This document shows positions 1 through 8,932 of a stretch of DNA of 64,000 bases, piece after piece. The DNA is from an uncultured Alistipes sp. (GTDB lineage Bacteria; Bacteroidota; Bacteroidia; Bacteroidales; Rikenellaceae). The stretch spans positions 17,750-81,749 of the forward strand of contig USCH01000003.1 in NCBI GenBank assembly GCA_900553175.1, written 5' to 3'. Within the stretch, counting starts at the first letter, position 1; every line of letters starts with the position of its first letter. The position numbers were made by a program, and so were the translations under genes. The notes beneath the pieces are model-generated. The model was not told the origin of the DNA. It made no database searches and saw only the letters and a list, made by a program, of their open reading frames with translations.

Positions 1-205
1 TTCGGGTTGTGTCGGTCGTTGATTCATGCGATGCGGGGCGTCCGGAAACCGGTTCCCGCAGCAAACTTTACAAAGTTAACCCGAAATGGAATTCCTGCGA
101 AGAGGCGGGGTGAAAAATGTAGTCGATTATTTCGTTATTTCTGTTTTCAATCAATAATTTATGTGTTTTATCGGGGTTGTAAAATGTAGTTGTTTTGTAG
201 CTTTT
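1..205. other. Left-edge region without a recognised gene
   Basis: I see no coding region, RNA or convincing terminator here. It lies downstream of the minus-strand DUF6377 gene and is AT-richer after about base 110. Short open frames exist but have no recognisable content. Confidence 0.5.
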
Positions 206-1870
206 TCAGCTCTCCGCATGCCGAATCAGGCCGATTTTCATCACCCTTCTCTCGAACTCGTCGCGCGGCACCAGGGCCCGATTGCGCATGCGGGTGCGGT
301 AGTTGTAGACCGTCGAGAGCGAGCAGCGCAGGAACGATGCGATGCGGGCGTTGTCCGCAATGCCCAGACGCAGCAGCGCGTAGATGCGCAATTCGCGGTT
401 GAGCAGATGGTCCGCGCGGGGTACGATCCGCTCCTCCTCGCAGAGCAGGGCATTGAATTCCTCGACGAACGAGGGATAGAGCGTCAGGAAGATGACGTCG
501 AACTTGCGGAAGAGCTCGTGCTGCTCCTTTTCGAGCATCGACGTGGATTTGAGCTGTCGGGAGAGCAGGTCGTATTTCCTGCTGTCGGCCAGTTTCTTGA
601 GCGTTTTGCGGTAGTCGTCCATCTTGTCGATGTAGATCGAGCAGATGTCGAAGAAGCGGGCGATGTACTGCACCTTTACGGCATTCGCGTCGAAGAGACG
701 TTCGTTGGTCTCGATCAGCTCCTCGTTGAAGCGTGTCAGCTTGTCGTTCGTCAGCGAGAGCTCGCGGCGGATGCGGTTGAGGCTGCGGGCCTGCCGGTAG
801 GTGAAGACGAAGAGAGCCACCAGCGTTGCCGAGAGTGCGACCAGCAGCACCAGATAGCTCTGCAAACGCTGCTTCGTGGCCGCCTCCCGCTCCCTCAGCG
901 ATGCGGATATGACCGAATAGAGCTCCGAAATCTCGGTCGCCCGGAACTGCACGTTGCTGAAAAGCGCATCCTCGAAAGCCGCATGGGTGTATTTGAACGC
1001 CCGTTCCAGATCGCCTTCGTGGTAGTAGTCGCGGGCCAGCGACTGGAACGAGGTGTTCTCCTTGATCGAATGGCGGGCGTCGGTGATGGCCGACAGCATT
1101 TCGTACTTGCGGCTCAGCTCCTTTTCGCCGTGCGAGCGGTAGAAGCCGCTGAGCTGGTGTGCGATTTCGGCATGACGCGGATCATCCGGACCGATCTCTT
1201 CGAAGAGCCGGCAGAGGTAGGATTCGACCGAATCGCGTCCGACGCTGCCGTCGTTGATCGTGCTGGCGAACGTGAGTTTGTAGCGCACGGACGACGGATC
1301 GCCCGCGAGGAGCATCGAGTCGGCATACCGTTCGAGCAGAGGGTAGTGCTTCTGCTGGTTGCTCAATGCGCCGTAGTGGAGGTAGCACAGATAGACCGCC
1401 CGGTAATAGGCGTGCAACAGCTGCGGAGGCACCGTCCGGCGGTCGACCGAATCCAGGAGGCGTTGGGCTTCGATCGACCGTCCGGTGGAGGAGTACAGCC
1501 GCGCCAGACGCAGTTTCGAATGGACGATGCAGCGCTGGCTGTCCATCTGGAGTCCGAGCCGGAGGTTGCGTTCGATGTAGCGGGTGGCCGAATCGAGCTT
1601 GTATTTCTTGAATTCGGCGTAGAGCTGTTCGTTGATGCCGTACTCCTGCCGGGGAGTGAGCCCCTCGACTTCGCGCAGCGACCGCAGTTTCTCGATCCTC
1701 CGCTCCTTTTCCGCGTCGTACTGCGGCTTGGCTGCGATCGCCCGGTCCAGTTCGGCGGTATAGGGCGCCAGCGCATCCTCCCGGCAGGAGGTGAACGACA
1801 GCACGCACGACAGCGCGACCGGCACGAACCATCGTCCGATGCGTAGCGTGCGTCCTCGTCGCTGCGTCAT
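206..1870 (-). CDS. DUF6377-type membrane regulator with TPR-like periplasmic part and C-terminal HTH
   Basis: The 554-residue protein has a signal/anchor near residues 12-30, a long helical TPR-like region, one membrane helix at about 338-358, a linker helix, and a C-terminal region with a helix-turn-helix look around 492-532 (DNARIASFLRCSLSTVYNYR). This layout matches the DUF6377 family of Bacteroidota, thought to be one-component regulators that sense in the periplasm and act on DNA at the membrane. The open frame runs on to 2002, but that extension overlaps the upstream isomerase gene, so I chose the ATG at 1870, 28 bases after that gene's stop and directly before a hydrophobic segment. 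It probably shares a transcript with the isomerase. The regulated target is not visible. I am confident of the family and less so of the mechanism. Confidence 0.8.
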   Translation of the reverse strand: MTQRRGRTLRIGRWFVPVALSCVLSFTSCREDALAPYTAELDRAIAAKPQYDAEKERRIEKLRSLREVEGLTPRQEYGINEQLYAEFKKYKLDSATRYIERNLRLGLQMDSQRCIVHSKLRLARLYSSTGRSIEAQRLLDSVDRRTVPPQLLHAYYRAVYLCYLHYGALSNQQKHYPLLERYADSMLLAGDPSSVRYKLTFASTINDGSVGRDSVESYLCRLFEEIGPDDPRHAEIAHQLSGFYRSHGEKELSRKYEMLSAITDARHSIKENTSFQSLARDYYHEGDLERAFKYTHAAFEDALFSNVQFRATEISELYSVISASLREREAATKQRLQSYLVLLVALSATLVALFVFTYRQARSLNRIRRELSLTNDKLTRFNEELIETNERLFDANAVKVQYIARFFDICSIYIDKMDDYRKTLKKLADSRKYDLLSRQLKSTSMLEKEQHELFRKFDVIFLTLYPSFVEEFNALLCEEERIVPRADHLLNRELRIYALLRLGIADNARIASFLRCSLSTVYNYRTRMRNRALVPRDEFERRVMKIGLIRHAES

Positions 1871-1898
1871 GTCGCTGCCGGCCGGATGCCGCGGTGTT

Positions 1899-2834
1899 TT
1901 ATTTGACGAACTTGGCTGCGTTGAGGTATTCCGCACTCTTGCGTGCGGCTTCGAAGACCTCTTCGGTGATCTCCTCCTGCGTGTATCGGCTGCCGTCGGC
2001 ATGGGTCTTTTCGGCCAGCTCCCTCGGAGTTTCGATCTCGACGAAGTATTCGCTCATGCCGTTTTTGCGGAACTGTCTGAAGATGCCCTCGAAGTCGATC
2101 TTTCCGCTTTCGCCGATGACGAAATGGTCCTTGACGTGCAGCAGCTCGATGCGTTCGGGGTATTTTTTCAGATAGGCGACGGGGTCCTGACCTCCCTCCG
2201 TGCACCAGTATACGTCCAGTTCGAAACATACGTAGCGGGGATCGGTGTGCTCCACCATGTATTCCCAAATGAGGCGGTCGCTGTCCTGGAGCTTGGCGTA
2301 TTCGTGGGCGTGGTTGTGGTAGCCCAGTTTGAGCCCGTATTCGGCTGCGATGCGTCCGACGCGGTTGAAGTAGTCGCACATGCGCTGCACTTCGGCGACC
2401 GTGCCGCCCACCTGGTAGCTGGGAATGACGAAATATCGGCCGCCGCATGCCTTCTGGATGGCGAACAGCCGGTGCCAGCGCTGCATGATCTCCTCTTCGC
2501 GGGCCGGGTCCTCCTGAAGCCCCGAGTGGGTCGAACCGATCGTCGCGCCGTTCCGGTCGCACAGGGCGCGGAACTCATCGGCCGGAAGTCCGAACACCTT
2601 GTCGTCTCCGCCCCATTGCACCAGCTCGAAAGAGCGGTAGCCCATGTCGGTCAGACGTTCGATCGTGCGGGTGGGGTTCTGCTGCACGGCGCTCATCACC
2701 GAATAGAGCTGGATGCCGATTTTCTTGTTCTTTCCGGCTGCGGCCGTCTGGGGTGCGGCCAGAAGCAGCAGGGCTGCGGCGGGAGCGGCGACGGATGCCA
2801 GCATGCGCGCTGCGTGGAGGATGGTTTTTTTCAT
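1899..2834 (-). CDS. Secreted sugar phosphate isomerase/epimerase-like TIM-barrel protein
   Basis: The 311-residue protein starts at the ATG at 2834 (MKKTILHAARML) with a signal peptide ending near the AAA of APQTAAAG. The mature part is an AP-endonuclease-2/xylose-isomerase-like TIM barrel: GIQLYSV at the first strand, then LGYHNHAHEY, CFELDVYW and LLHVKDH, which supply the usual His, Glu and Asp metal ligands. Secreted members are common in Bacteroidota next to carbohydrate genes, and their substrates are mostly unknown. The longer open frame to 3017 would lose the signal peptide and run into the divergent promoter region, so it was rejected. It precedes the DUF6377 regulator by 28 bases, which suggests a two-gene operon. 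The exact reaction cannot be told from sequence. Confidence 0.85.
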   Translation of the reverse strand: MKKTILHAARMLASVAAPAAALLLLAAPQTAAAGKNKKIGIQLYSVMSAVQQNPTRTIERLTDMGYRSFELVQWGGDDKVFGLPADEFRALCDRNGATIGSTHSGLQEDPAREEEIMQRWHRLFAIQKACGGRYFVIPSYQVGGTVAEVQRMCDYFNRVGRIAAEYGLKLGYHNHAHEYAKLQDSDRLIWEYMVEHTDPRYVCFELDVYWCTEGGQDPVAYLKKYPERIELLHVKDHFVIGESGKIDFEGIFRQFRKNGMSEYFVEIETPRELAEKTHADGSRYTQEEITEEVFEAARKSAEYLNAAKFVK

Positions 2835-2933
2835 GTTTTTGGGTTTGAGTGGATTGCGTCGAATAAAGGCCGGACGTCTGCCCGGATGCCATTTTCCTGG
2901 TAAAGTTACGGTTTTAAATCCGGTTCCGATTGC

Positions 2934-2964
2934 TTTATTTTCGCAAATTATTGTTCTATATTTG
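2934..2964 (+). promoter_or_regulatory. Bacteroidota-type promoter for the AraC gene
   Basis: A TATATTTG box (2957-2964) fits the TANNTTTG -7 element. TTTA at 2934-2937 lies 19 bases upstream as a weak -33 match. The expected start near 2971 leaves a leader of about 45 bases before the ATG at 3016. Confidence 0.55.
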
Positions 2965-3015
2965 CATTTTGGAAATGTAACCCTCTTTCGGGGCGCTTTT
3001 TTTATCGTTTTTGTC

Positions 3016-4023
3016 ATGATGTCGTGCTGCGAACCCTCGTTTTCGTTTCAGGAAAGGCCCCTTTCGCCCGGTGAACGGATCGGCGGCGGGCGGTCGTCGT
3101 CGTGGGTGCTTTCGTGTGCCGTTGCGCAAGTGTGCGGAGCGGATGGAGCCCCGTCCGGCATGCGCGGTCGCGGGGAGGCGGTGCCGCCTCCTTCCGGAGC
3201 GGCGGACCGGTCGGATGCCGATCCATCGGATGCCGTTCCGCCGGTCGACGGTTCGGCGGACGCCGCTCCTGCGGATGTCGGGCGCGGGGAGCGTCCGGTC
3301 TGTCTGACGGCCGTTTTCTCCGATCGGTTTCTGGACGGATGCGCCTCGTCCTTTCCCGAATTGCGCCTTCCCGTGGAGCGCCTGCGCGGAATTCGCGGAG
3401 CGGCGGCCTACGAGGGGGAGACGGCCCGACGGATTGCGGAACTGCTGTGCGCCATGCGCGACGAGGATGCCGTCGGCCGGCTGGCGCTGCTGATCCGTCT
3501 GCTGCCGCTCCTCTCTGCGGCGGCGGATGCTCCGGCCGCCGGCCCGCGGAAAGCGGCGGAGAGACGGCAGGAGCGCCTGGACCGGGTTCGCGCCTATGTG
3601 GCCCGCAATGCCGCCCGCGACTGCACGCTGGGCGCCGCAGCGCAGTACGCCGGGATGAACAAATCGGCTTTCTGCCTCTTTTTCCGACAGGCCGCCGGGC
3701 GGACCTTCACCGCCTACGTCAACGAATACCGCATCGCCCAGGCCTGCAAGCTGCTCCTGCGCCGTGAGATGTCCGTTTCGGAGGTCTGTTACAGCGTCGG
3801 GTTCCGCAACGAGCCCTATTTCAACCGGACGTTCCGGAAGATCGCGGGAAGCTCTCCCCTGCAATTCGCCGCCACGGCCGGCCGCACCGCATCCGCCGAA
3901 GCGGAGGCCGCGGGGGCGGCACCCTGTTTCCGCTCCGGCGACGAAACCTCCGAGGCGGCCGTTGTCCGAAAAGGATATTTTTGTTACCTTTGCCCTCCGG
4001 AACCCGATCCGTCAGACCGATGA
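3016..4023 (+). CDS. AraC-family regulator lacking the N-terminal cupin domain
   Basis: The C-terminal half (about residues 190-295) is a clear AraC/XylS double helix-turn-helix, with AAQYAGMNKSAFCLFFRQ for the first motif and SVSEVCYSVGFRNEPYFNRT for the second. The segment before it (FSDRFLDG... to ...LLPLLSA) resembles the helical linker of cupin-AraC proteins of Bacteroidota. The first 90 or so residues show no cupin; they are low-complexity, rich in Ser, Pro, Gly, Ala and Asp. The other forward frames over 3020-3300 show no cupin either, so a simple frameshift is not evident. Start: ATG at 3016 (another at 3019), 45 bases after a predicted transcription start. The stop overlaps the next gene's start by 4 bases (ATGA), so the two are probably co-transcribed. 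The C-terminus beyond the HTH is also low-complexity. Confidence 0.75.
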   Translation: MMSCCEPSFSFQERPLSPGERIGGGRSSSWVLSCAVAQVCGADGAPSGMRGRGEAVPPPSGAADRSDADPSDAVPPVDGSADAAPADVGRGERPVCLTAVFSDRFLDGCASSFPELRLPVERLRGIRGAAAYEGETARRIAELLCAMRDEDAVGRLALLIRLLPLLSAAADAPAAGPRKAAERRQERLDRVRAYVARNAARDCTLGAAAQYAGMNKSAFCLFFRQAAGRTFTAYVNEYRIAQACKLLLRREMSVSEVCYSVGFRNEPYFNRTFRKIAGSSPLQFAATAGRTASAEAEAAGAAPCFRSGDETSEAAVVRKGYFCYLCPPEPDPSDR

Positions 4024-5723
4024 ATCCGCTGAAAAAGACATACGTTTCGCTGGGGGCCGATGCCGCGGTCGCGCTGTGGCTCGTCGTGTGGTGGGTTTGC
4101 AACCTGTTGCAGGCTTCCTTCTCCGAGCTGGCCAACGACGAAGCCTACTACTGGATTTTCGCCCGCGAGCTGGCCTGGGGCTATTTCGACCATCCGCCCG
4201 TGACGGCGCTGCTGGTCCGGGCCGGCGGGCTTCTCTTCGGCGGCGAACTGGGCGTGAGGCTTCTCTTCACGCTGCTGCAACCGCTCTACCTTTGGATTCT
4301 GTGGCGGCTGGTCCGCCCCTCCGACGCTTCGCGGCGCGACGGCGAGCTGTTCGTGCTCGTGGCGGCCGCCACGCTCATGCTCCAGCTCTACGGGTTCATC
4401 GCCGTGCCCGACGGGCCGCTGCTGATGACCGCGGCGCTGTTTCTATGGGCGCTGCGCCTCTTCGCCGACGGCCGGCGCGGGGCGTGGCTCCTCCTGGGCG
4501 CGACGATGGCCCTGATGGCCTATAGCAAATACCACGGAGCGCTGGTGGTGCTCTTCGCGCTGGCGGCCAATCCGCGGCTTCTGAAGCGGCCGACGCTCTA
4601 TCTGAGCGGCGCCGTGACGCTGGCTCTGCTGGTGCCGCACCTGCTGTGGCAGTACCACCACGACTGGGTGTCGCTGGCCTACCACCTCGCAGGGCGCAAC
4701 GGCGCGTTCCGCTGGAGCCATGTCACCGATTTCGCGGCCAACATGCTCGTGGTCTTCAACCCGCTGTTCGTGCCGCTCTACGTGCAGGCGTGGCGCAAAA
4801 CCCGTGCGGACGATGCCGTGCGGCAGACCCTGCGCCTCTTTCCCCCGGCTTTCATGGGGTTTTTCCTCCTCTCCTCGCTGCGGGGTTATGTCCAGCCGCA
4901 ATGGACGATCGTGGCTGCGCTCGGCCTCGTGTATCTGCTCTTCGACTATGCGCGGCGCCACGCCCGCACGCGGCGCTACGTCATGCGGGCCGGATGGGCG
5001 ACCCTCGCGATGGCGGCTCTCGTGCGTCTGGTGATGATCTTCAACCCGCTGCACATCCGCTACGAGGTCTTCGACAACCGCGCGAGCTACGACACGATCG
5101 CCCGCATTGCCGACGGGCGCCCCGTCATCTTCCGCGACCGCTACTCGGTGGCGGCCAAATATGCCTTCTACACGGGCGGCGAGACCTACTGCCAGCCCAA
5201 CCTCCACTACCGCACCCACCAGTGGCAGTTGCGCGACGACGATACGCGCTTCGCAGGCCGCGAGGTGGTGCTCGAAACCTCTCCCCGCCCGGCGGGCGAT
5301 ACGCTGCTGCGCACCCGAAGCGTCGAACTGGCCAACGGCAAGTGGTTCACCTGGACCGTCGTCGACGATTTCCGGCCCGTGCGGCTGGTCGACGTCGTGT
5401 GCCGGTGGCCGCAGAGCGTGCGGCCCGGCGAGAGCCTGCGCCTCGAACTGCGGATGGAGAATCCCTACCCCTACGCCATCGAAATCGGCGGTGAAACGAC
5501 CCTCGTGCTCGTGGCGCGCAGCCGCGAGCGGGGCATCGAGGAGTTTCCGACGGAGGTCGCCGCCACGCTTCCGGCCGGAGGCTCGGTGACTGCCGAGGTC
5601 GGCTTCCGCGTGCCCGAAGCATGGGCCGGCACAAAGCCCGAGGTGGGCTTCACGCTGCGGCGCGAGGGTTACACGTATTGGTTCAACGGAAAATCCCGCC
5701 GTCTGCGGGTCGAAAAACAATGA
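4020..5723 (+). CDS. ArnT/PMT-like membrane glycosyltransferase
   Basis: The 567-residue protein has many membrane helices over the first 350 residues. It carries the ArnT/GT39/GT83-type signature near the N-terminus: NDEAYYWIFARE, then GYFDHPP, where the acidic pair binds metal and the lipid-phosphate donor. The last ~200 residues form a soluble periplasmic-type domain. These enzymes move a sugar from polyprenyl phosphate to a lipid or protein acceptor outside the inner membrane. It starts inside the AraC stop and its own stop overlaps GtrA (ATGA at 5720). The nearby DPM-type synthase could make its donor. The acceptor and sugar are unknown. Start ATG 4020 chosen because it opens the first membrane helix and is coupled to the upstream stop. 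Confidence 0.85.
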   Translation: MNPLKKTYVSLGADAAVALWLVVWWVCNLLQASFSELANDEAYYWIFARELAWGYFDHPPVTALLVRAGGLLFGGELGVRLLFTLLQPLYLWILWRLVRPSDASRRDGELFVLVAAATLMLQLYGFIAVPDGPLLMTAALFLWALRLFADGRRGAWLLLGATMALMAYSKYHGALVVLFALAANPRLLKRPTLYLSGAVTLALLVPHLLWQYHHDWVSLAYHLAGRNGAFRWSHVTDFAANMLVVFNPLFVPLYVQAWRKTRADDAVRQTLRLFPPAFMGFFLLSSLRGYVQPQWTIVAALGLVYLLFDYARRHARTRRYVMRAGWATLAMAALVRLVMIFNPLHIRYEVFDNRASYDTIARIADGRPVIFRDRYSVAAKYAFYTGGETYCQPNLHYRTHQWQLRDDDTRFAGREVVLETSPRPAGDTLLRTRSVELANGKWFTWTVVDDFRPVRLVDVVCRWPQSVRPGESLRLELRMENPYPYAIEIGGETTLVLVARSRERGIEEFPTEVAATLPAGGSVTAEVGFRVPEAWAGTKPEVGFTLRREGYTYWFNGKSRRLRVEKQ

Positions 5724-6088
5724 TCGAACAATTCATCCGATTCTGTGTCGTCGGCGGGTCCGGCGTCTTCGTCGACTTCGGCTTTACGTACCTCTGCAAG
5801 GAGTGGCTGCGCCTGAACAAGTACATCGCCAACTCGATCGGCTTTCTGTGCGCCTCGACGAGCAATTACATATTCAACCGTGTCTGGACGTTTCACAACG
5901 CCGATCCCGACATCGCCGCGCAATACCTGCGCTTTCTGGGCATCGCGGCCATAGGTCTGGCGCTCAATAACCTGGGCATCTGGGTGCTGCACCACCGCTT
6001 CGGGATGAACTTCTATCTGGCCAAACTCTTCTCGCTGGGGCTGGTGACCTTCTGGAACTTCTTCATGAACTACTTCTTCAACTTCTGA
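5720..6088 (+). CDS. GtrA family membrane protein
   Basis: A 122-residue protein with four predicted membrane helices and the GtrA hallmarks: FVVGGSGVFVD-like start (FCVVGGSGVFVDFG), SNYIFNRVWTF after helix two, and a C-terminal FWNFFMNYFFNF. GtrA proteins are proposed to move or position polyprenyl-phosphate-linked sugars across the inner membrane. It overlaps the ArnT-like gene by 4 bases, so the two are translationally coupled. It converges on the GT87-like gene with about 43 bases between. Confidence 0.9.
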   Translation: MIEQFIRFCVVGGSGVFVDFGFTYLCKEWLRLNKYIANSIGFLCASTSNYIFNRVWTFHNADPDIAAQYLRFLGIAAIGLALNNLGIWVLHHRFGMNFYLAKLFSLGLVTFWNFFMNYFFNF

Positions 6089-6131
6089 CGAGGGGGCTGC
6101 GGTCCGCCCGGCTCTTTCGGAGCCGGCCCGC

Positions 6132-7403
6132 CTAAAGACCGGCTTGAGGCTCGCTCCGCAGCTGCTGCGGCATCCGCACCAGCGTCGTCCAGACGATCCG
6201 CAGCCACAGGGCGAGGAAGAGCCACAGGTTGAGCTGCCAGCCGAAGAAAAACTCCATCACGGAGGGCGGGCACAGCACGTCGACCGGCATGACGACCAGC
6301 ACGGCGAAGACGGCCCAGAACATCGTGCGGTCGAATGCCGTCAGGGCTCCCGCACGGCGCATCGTCCAGTACCACAGCATGTAACCCGCCAGAGCGATGC
6401 AGTAGGTGTGGCGCTCGCTCGAGTTGCTGAAGAAGATCACGTAGCCCATCAGAGCCGCCAGACAGCCGATGCGGAAAAATTCGTTGCACCACCTCCGCCG
6501 GTCGAGCAGTAGTCCCGCGCCTAAAGCGGCCAATACGCCCGCCTGCACCCATGTCTGTATGCGCAGCAGGTTGAACGGCCGCAGGTAGAAGACGGTCATC
6601 CACGTGCGCGTATCCTTGTGCGAGGTCAGCGCCCCCACCCACTCGCCGTACCAGCCGGGCAGCCCCTCCCACGTGGTGCCGATGGCCGGTACGACCAGCA
6701 GCACCGCACCGATCGCCGCGGCATAGGCCGCATTGCGCCAGAAGCGGGGATAGCAGACGAGCAGCCCCAGCTGGAAGATGCCGTAAATCTTCGTGAAGCC
6801 GGACAGCAGGATGAGCAGCACGGCCCAGAATCCTTTGTCGCGCTCCAGCAGCGAGTAGGCGAAAAGGAAGATGCTGCCCACCAGCGGGTTGTACTGGAAC
6901 GAGAGCAGCGTGCAGGCCAGAATCAGGAAGGTATAGAGAAAGGTTTTGCACTTCTCCTCGCGCGTGAAGCGCGCGGGCAGGGTGAAGATCGCCGCGAACC
7001 ACGCGGTGAAGTTGAAGAGGTTCCAGACGAAAGGCCCCAGCCAGGCGGGCAGAAAGGCGAACGGCGCGAAAAGCACGTTGAAGAGCGGACCGTAGAGGAA
7101 ATAGTCGAGCTCCATGCCCGCCGGGGGCCAGTTGGCGCCGTAGGGCGGTATCTGCTGCCAGAAAAGACGCGTCGACTCGGCGAAGATCATGAAGTTGCGG
7201 TGGCGTCCGCGCGAAACCTCGGCGAAGGTGAGCGCCAGCACCACCAGAAAGCCCAATATATAGAGGTTGCGCGGCGAGAGGAAGAAAGCCCCGATCCGCC
7301 GCCACGCGCTGCTGCCGCCCGCCATTTCGCCGTTTGCAGCGGCTTGGGGCTCCGTTTTGCCGTCACCCCGCACCCCCGGCCTCTTTTCGCCGTCCGCAGC
7401 CAT
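6132..7403 (-). CDS. GT87-like polytopic glycosyltransferase (DUF2029)
   Basis: The 423-residue protein has about ten hydrophobic helices after a polar ~35-residue N-terminus. Features of the GT87/DUF2029 group are visible: a conserved first loop (NFMIFAESTRLF, then GANWPP), FLYGPLFNVLFAPFA, and the central GFTKIYG segment. Family members use polyprenyl-phosphate mannose or similar donors at the outer face of the membrane. The start (ATG 7403) shares one base with the stop of the upstream synthase (TAATG), so synthase and transferase are coupled. That suggests the synthase makes the donor this enzyme uses. A longer frame upstream overlaps the synthase in another frame and was rejected. Confidence 0.85.
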   Translation of the reverse strand: MAADGEKRPGVRGDGKTEPQAAANGEMAGGSSAWRRIGAFFLSPRNLYILGFLVVLALTFAEVSRGRHRNFMIFAESTRLFWQQIPPYGANWPPAGMELDYFLYGPLFNVLFAPFAFLPAWLGPFVWNLFNFTAWFAAIFTLPARFTREEKCKTFLYTFLILACTLLSFQYNPLVGSIFLFAYSLLERDKGFWAVLLILLSGFTKIYGIFQLGLLVCYPRFWRNAAYAAAIGAVLLVVPAIGTTWEGLPGWYGEWVGALTSHKDTRTWMTVFYLRPFNLLRIQTWVQAGVLAALGAGLLLDRRRWCNEFFRIGCLAALMGYVIFFSNSSERHTYCIALAGYMLWYWTMRRAGALTAFDRTMFWAVFAVLVVMPVDVLCPPSVMEFFFGWQLNLWLFLALWLRIVWTTLVRMPQQLRSEPQAGL

Positions 7404-8122
7404 TACTTCCGGGCGCGGATTTTGCGGAAAGGCAGGCCCATCACGCCGAAGAAGGCTTCGCCGAAGATGCCGCCGCTCATCTTGGAGGTGCCCTCCTGAC
7501 GGTCGACGAAGACGATCGACACCTCCTCGATCTTCATGCCGAGGCGCCAGGCCGTGTATTTCATCTCGATCTGGAAGCCGTAGCCCTTCATCTTCACGCG
7601 GTCGAGGTCGATGGTCTCCAGCGCCCGGCGCGAGTAGCAGACGAATCCGGCGGTGGCGTCGTGCACCGGCATGCGGGTGACCGTGCGCACGTATTTCGAA
7701 GCGAAGTAGGACATCAGCAGCCGCGACATGGGCCAGTTGACCACGTTCACGCCCTTGACATAGCGCGAGCCGACCACCACGTCGCTGCCCGCCTCGGCGG
7801 CGGCGAACAGACGCAGCAGGTCGTCGGGGTTGTGCGAGAAGTCGCAGTCCATTTCGCACATGTGGTCGAAACCGTGCTCCAGCCCCCAGCGGAAGCCCGT
7901 CAGGTAGGCCGTGCCGAGCCCCAGCTTGCCGCTGCGTTCGATGAGGTGCAGCGTGGCGGGAAACTCTTTCTGCCGCTCCTTGACGATCGAGGCCGTGCCG
8001 TCGGGCGAGCCGTCGTCGATGATGAGCACCTCGAAGGGCTCGCTCAGCGAGAACACCTTGTCGATCATGGCCGAGACGTTCTCTTTCTCGTTATAGGTGG
8101 GGATGATTACCAGTCTGCGCAT
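7403..8122 (-). CDS. Polyprenol monophosphomannose synthase-like GT2
   Basis: At 239 residues this has the length of single-domain DPM synthases without membrane anchors. It shows PTYNEKEN at the N-terminus, the DDGSPDGT loop, MDCDFSHNP (DxD-like metal site), GSRYVKGV, and the acceptor-side region GYGFQIEMKY. It should transfer mannose (or glucose) from a nucleotide sugar to a polyprenyl phosphate at the cytoplasmic membrane face. The start ATG 8122 follows a leader with a TATCTTCG box at 8145-8152 on the minus strand. It is coupled to the GT87-like transferase downstream. The sugar cannot be fixed from sequence alone. Confidence 0.9.
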   Translation of the reverse strand: MRRLVIIPTYNEKENVSAMIDKVFSLSEPFEVLIIDDGSPDGTASIVKERQKEFPATLHLIERSGKLGLGTAYLTGFRWGLEHGFDHMCEMDCDFSHNPDDLLRLFAAAEAGSDVVVGSRYVKGVNVVNWPMSRLLMSYFASKYVRTVTRMPVHDATAGFVCYSRRALETIDLDRVKMKGYGFQIEMKYTAWRLGMKIEEVSIVFVDRQEGTSKMSGGIFGEAFFGVMGLPFRKIRARK

Positions 8123-8251
8123 GGGTTTTCGGTTTTTGCTTCTGCGAAGATAGCTTTTTTTTTCGAAATACGAAATTCGGAGCGGGATATGTTTGCGGAC
8201 CGCACTCCGTGCGTCCGGAAATCCGCCCTGCCTCGTATCCGGGACTCCGCT

Positions 8252-8932
8252 TTACCTCGCTTTCCGCTTCATCGCCCTGATGCGGGCCTTCTGTTCGGGG
8301 GTCGCACGCAGCGACTCCGCGATCTTTTGCAGCGCCTTGTTGTAGGTCCAGTCGCACAGGGGGCAGTCGCGCCGCAGCCACTCCTCGGTGCGCTCCGGAA
8401 ACTTCACGTAGCAGACCGATACGGCCCACGCCACGCCCATGCGCGCGTAGTAACCCTTGTGGCTTACGGTGCCCAGCAGCTCCAGCAGCCGGTCGAGGTG
8501 CTCCTCGTCGACGAAGTTGGAGAGGGCCGTCACCACCGCGAAGCGCACCTCGTATTCGCCCGCCGCATGGAAGCGGGGAAGAATGAATTCCCACATCGGC
8601 TCGCGCTCGGCCGCCTTCAGGCGCCAGCAGCAGCAGTCGCACACGGCCCAGTTGCCGATCTTCGGGACGAAGCGGGCTGTGTGGCCGATCTTTTCGTCGG
8701 GCGCACACTTCGCATAGCCGATCACCAGCCCTTGCAGCATGCGCTCCTCGAAGTAGTCGCCGGGGGCCGTCGCGAGCCATTCGCGCCATGCGCCGCGGGC
8801 GATCTCGCGGGCGATGGCCCGCAATTCGGGCAGACGCACGCCGATCATCGGCCCGGCTCCGGGCGTGAGCGAAGCGCTGAAATCGCGGTAGCGGGTGTCG
8901 GCCATCCGGAAAAGTCGTTCGCGCAGGGTCAT
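8252..8932 (-). CDS. DNA alkylation repair protein, AlkD-like HEAT-repeat family
   Basis: The 226-residue protein matches the AlkD/YhaZ-like DNA alkylation repair family: GVRLPELRAIAREIA near residue 31, YFEERMLQGLVIGYAK, then IGNWAVCD, and later TYNKALQKIAES. The family is an all-helical HEAT-like fold that removes alkylated bases. An unusual cysteine cluster (CDCCCW) follows the conserved NWAVCD. The start ATG (8932) overlaps the stop of the TonB receptor gene (ATGA), so it sits at the end of the riboswitch-controlled B12 operon. Whether that placement is functional or only convenience is unknown. Confidence 0.85.
   Translation of the reverse strand: MTLRERLFRMADTRYRDFSASLTPGAGPMIGVRLPELRAIAREIARGAWREWLATAPGDYFEERMLQGLVIGYAKCAPDEKIGHTARFVPKIGNWAVCDCCCWRLKAAEREPMWEFILPRFHAAGEYEVRFAVVTALSNFVDEEHLDRLLELLGTVSHKGYYARMGVAWAVSVCYVKFPERTEEWLRRDCPLCDWTYNKALQKIAESLRATPEQKARIRAMKRKAR

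Noticed and set aside
161..1846. Long plus-strand open frame opposite the DUF6377 gene
   Set aside because: It is antisense to a recognisable protein and has no family features; GC-rich DNA leaves few stops in such frames. The same holds for the long antisense frames over btuB, the M3 peptidases, panCD/M49 and the GH2 gene.
3071..3767. Frameshifted cupin domain for the AraC regulator
   Set aside because: The other forward frames read Arg/Gly-rich nonsense with no cupin motifs.
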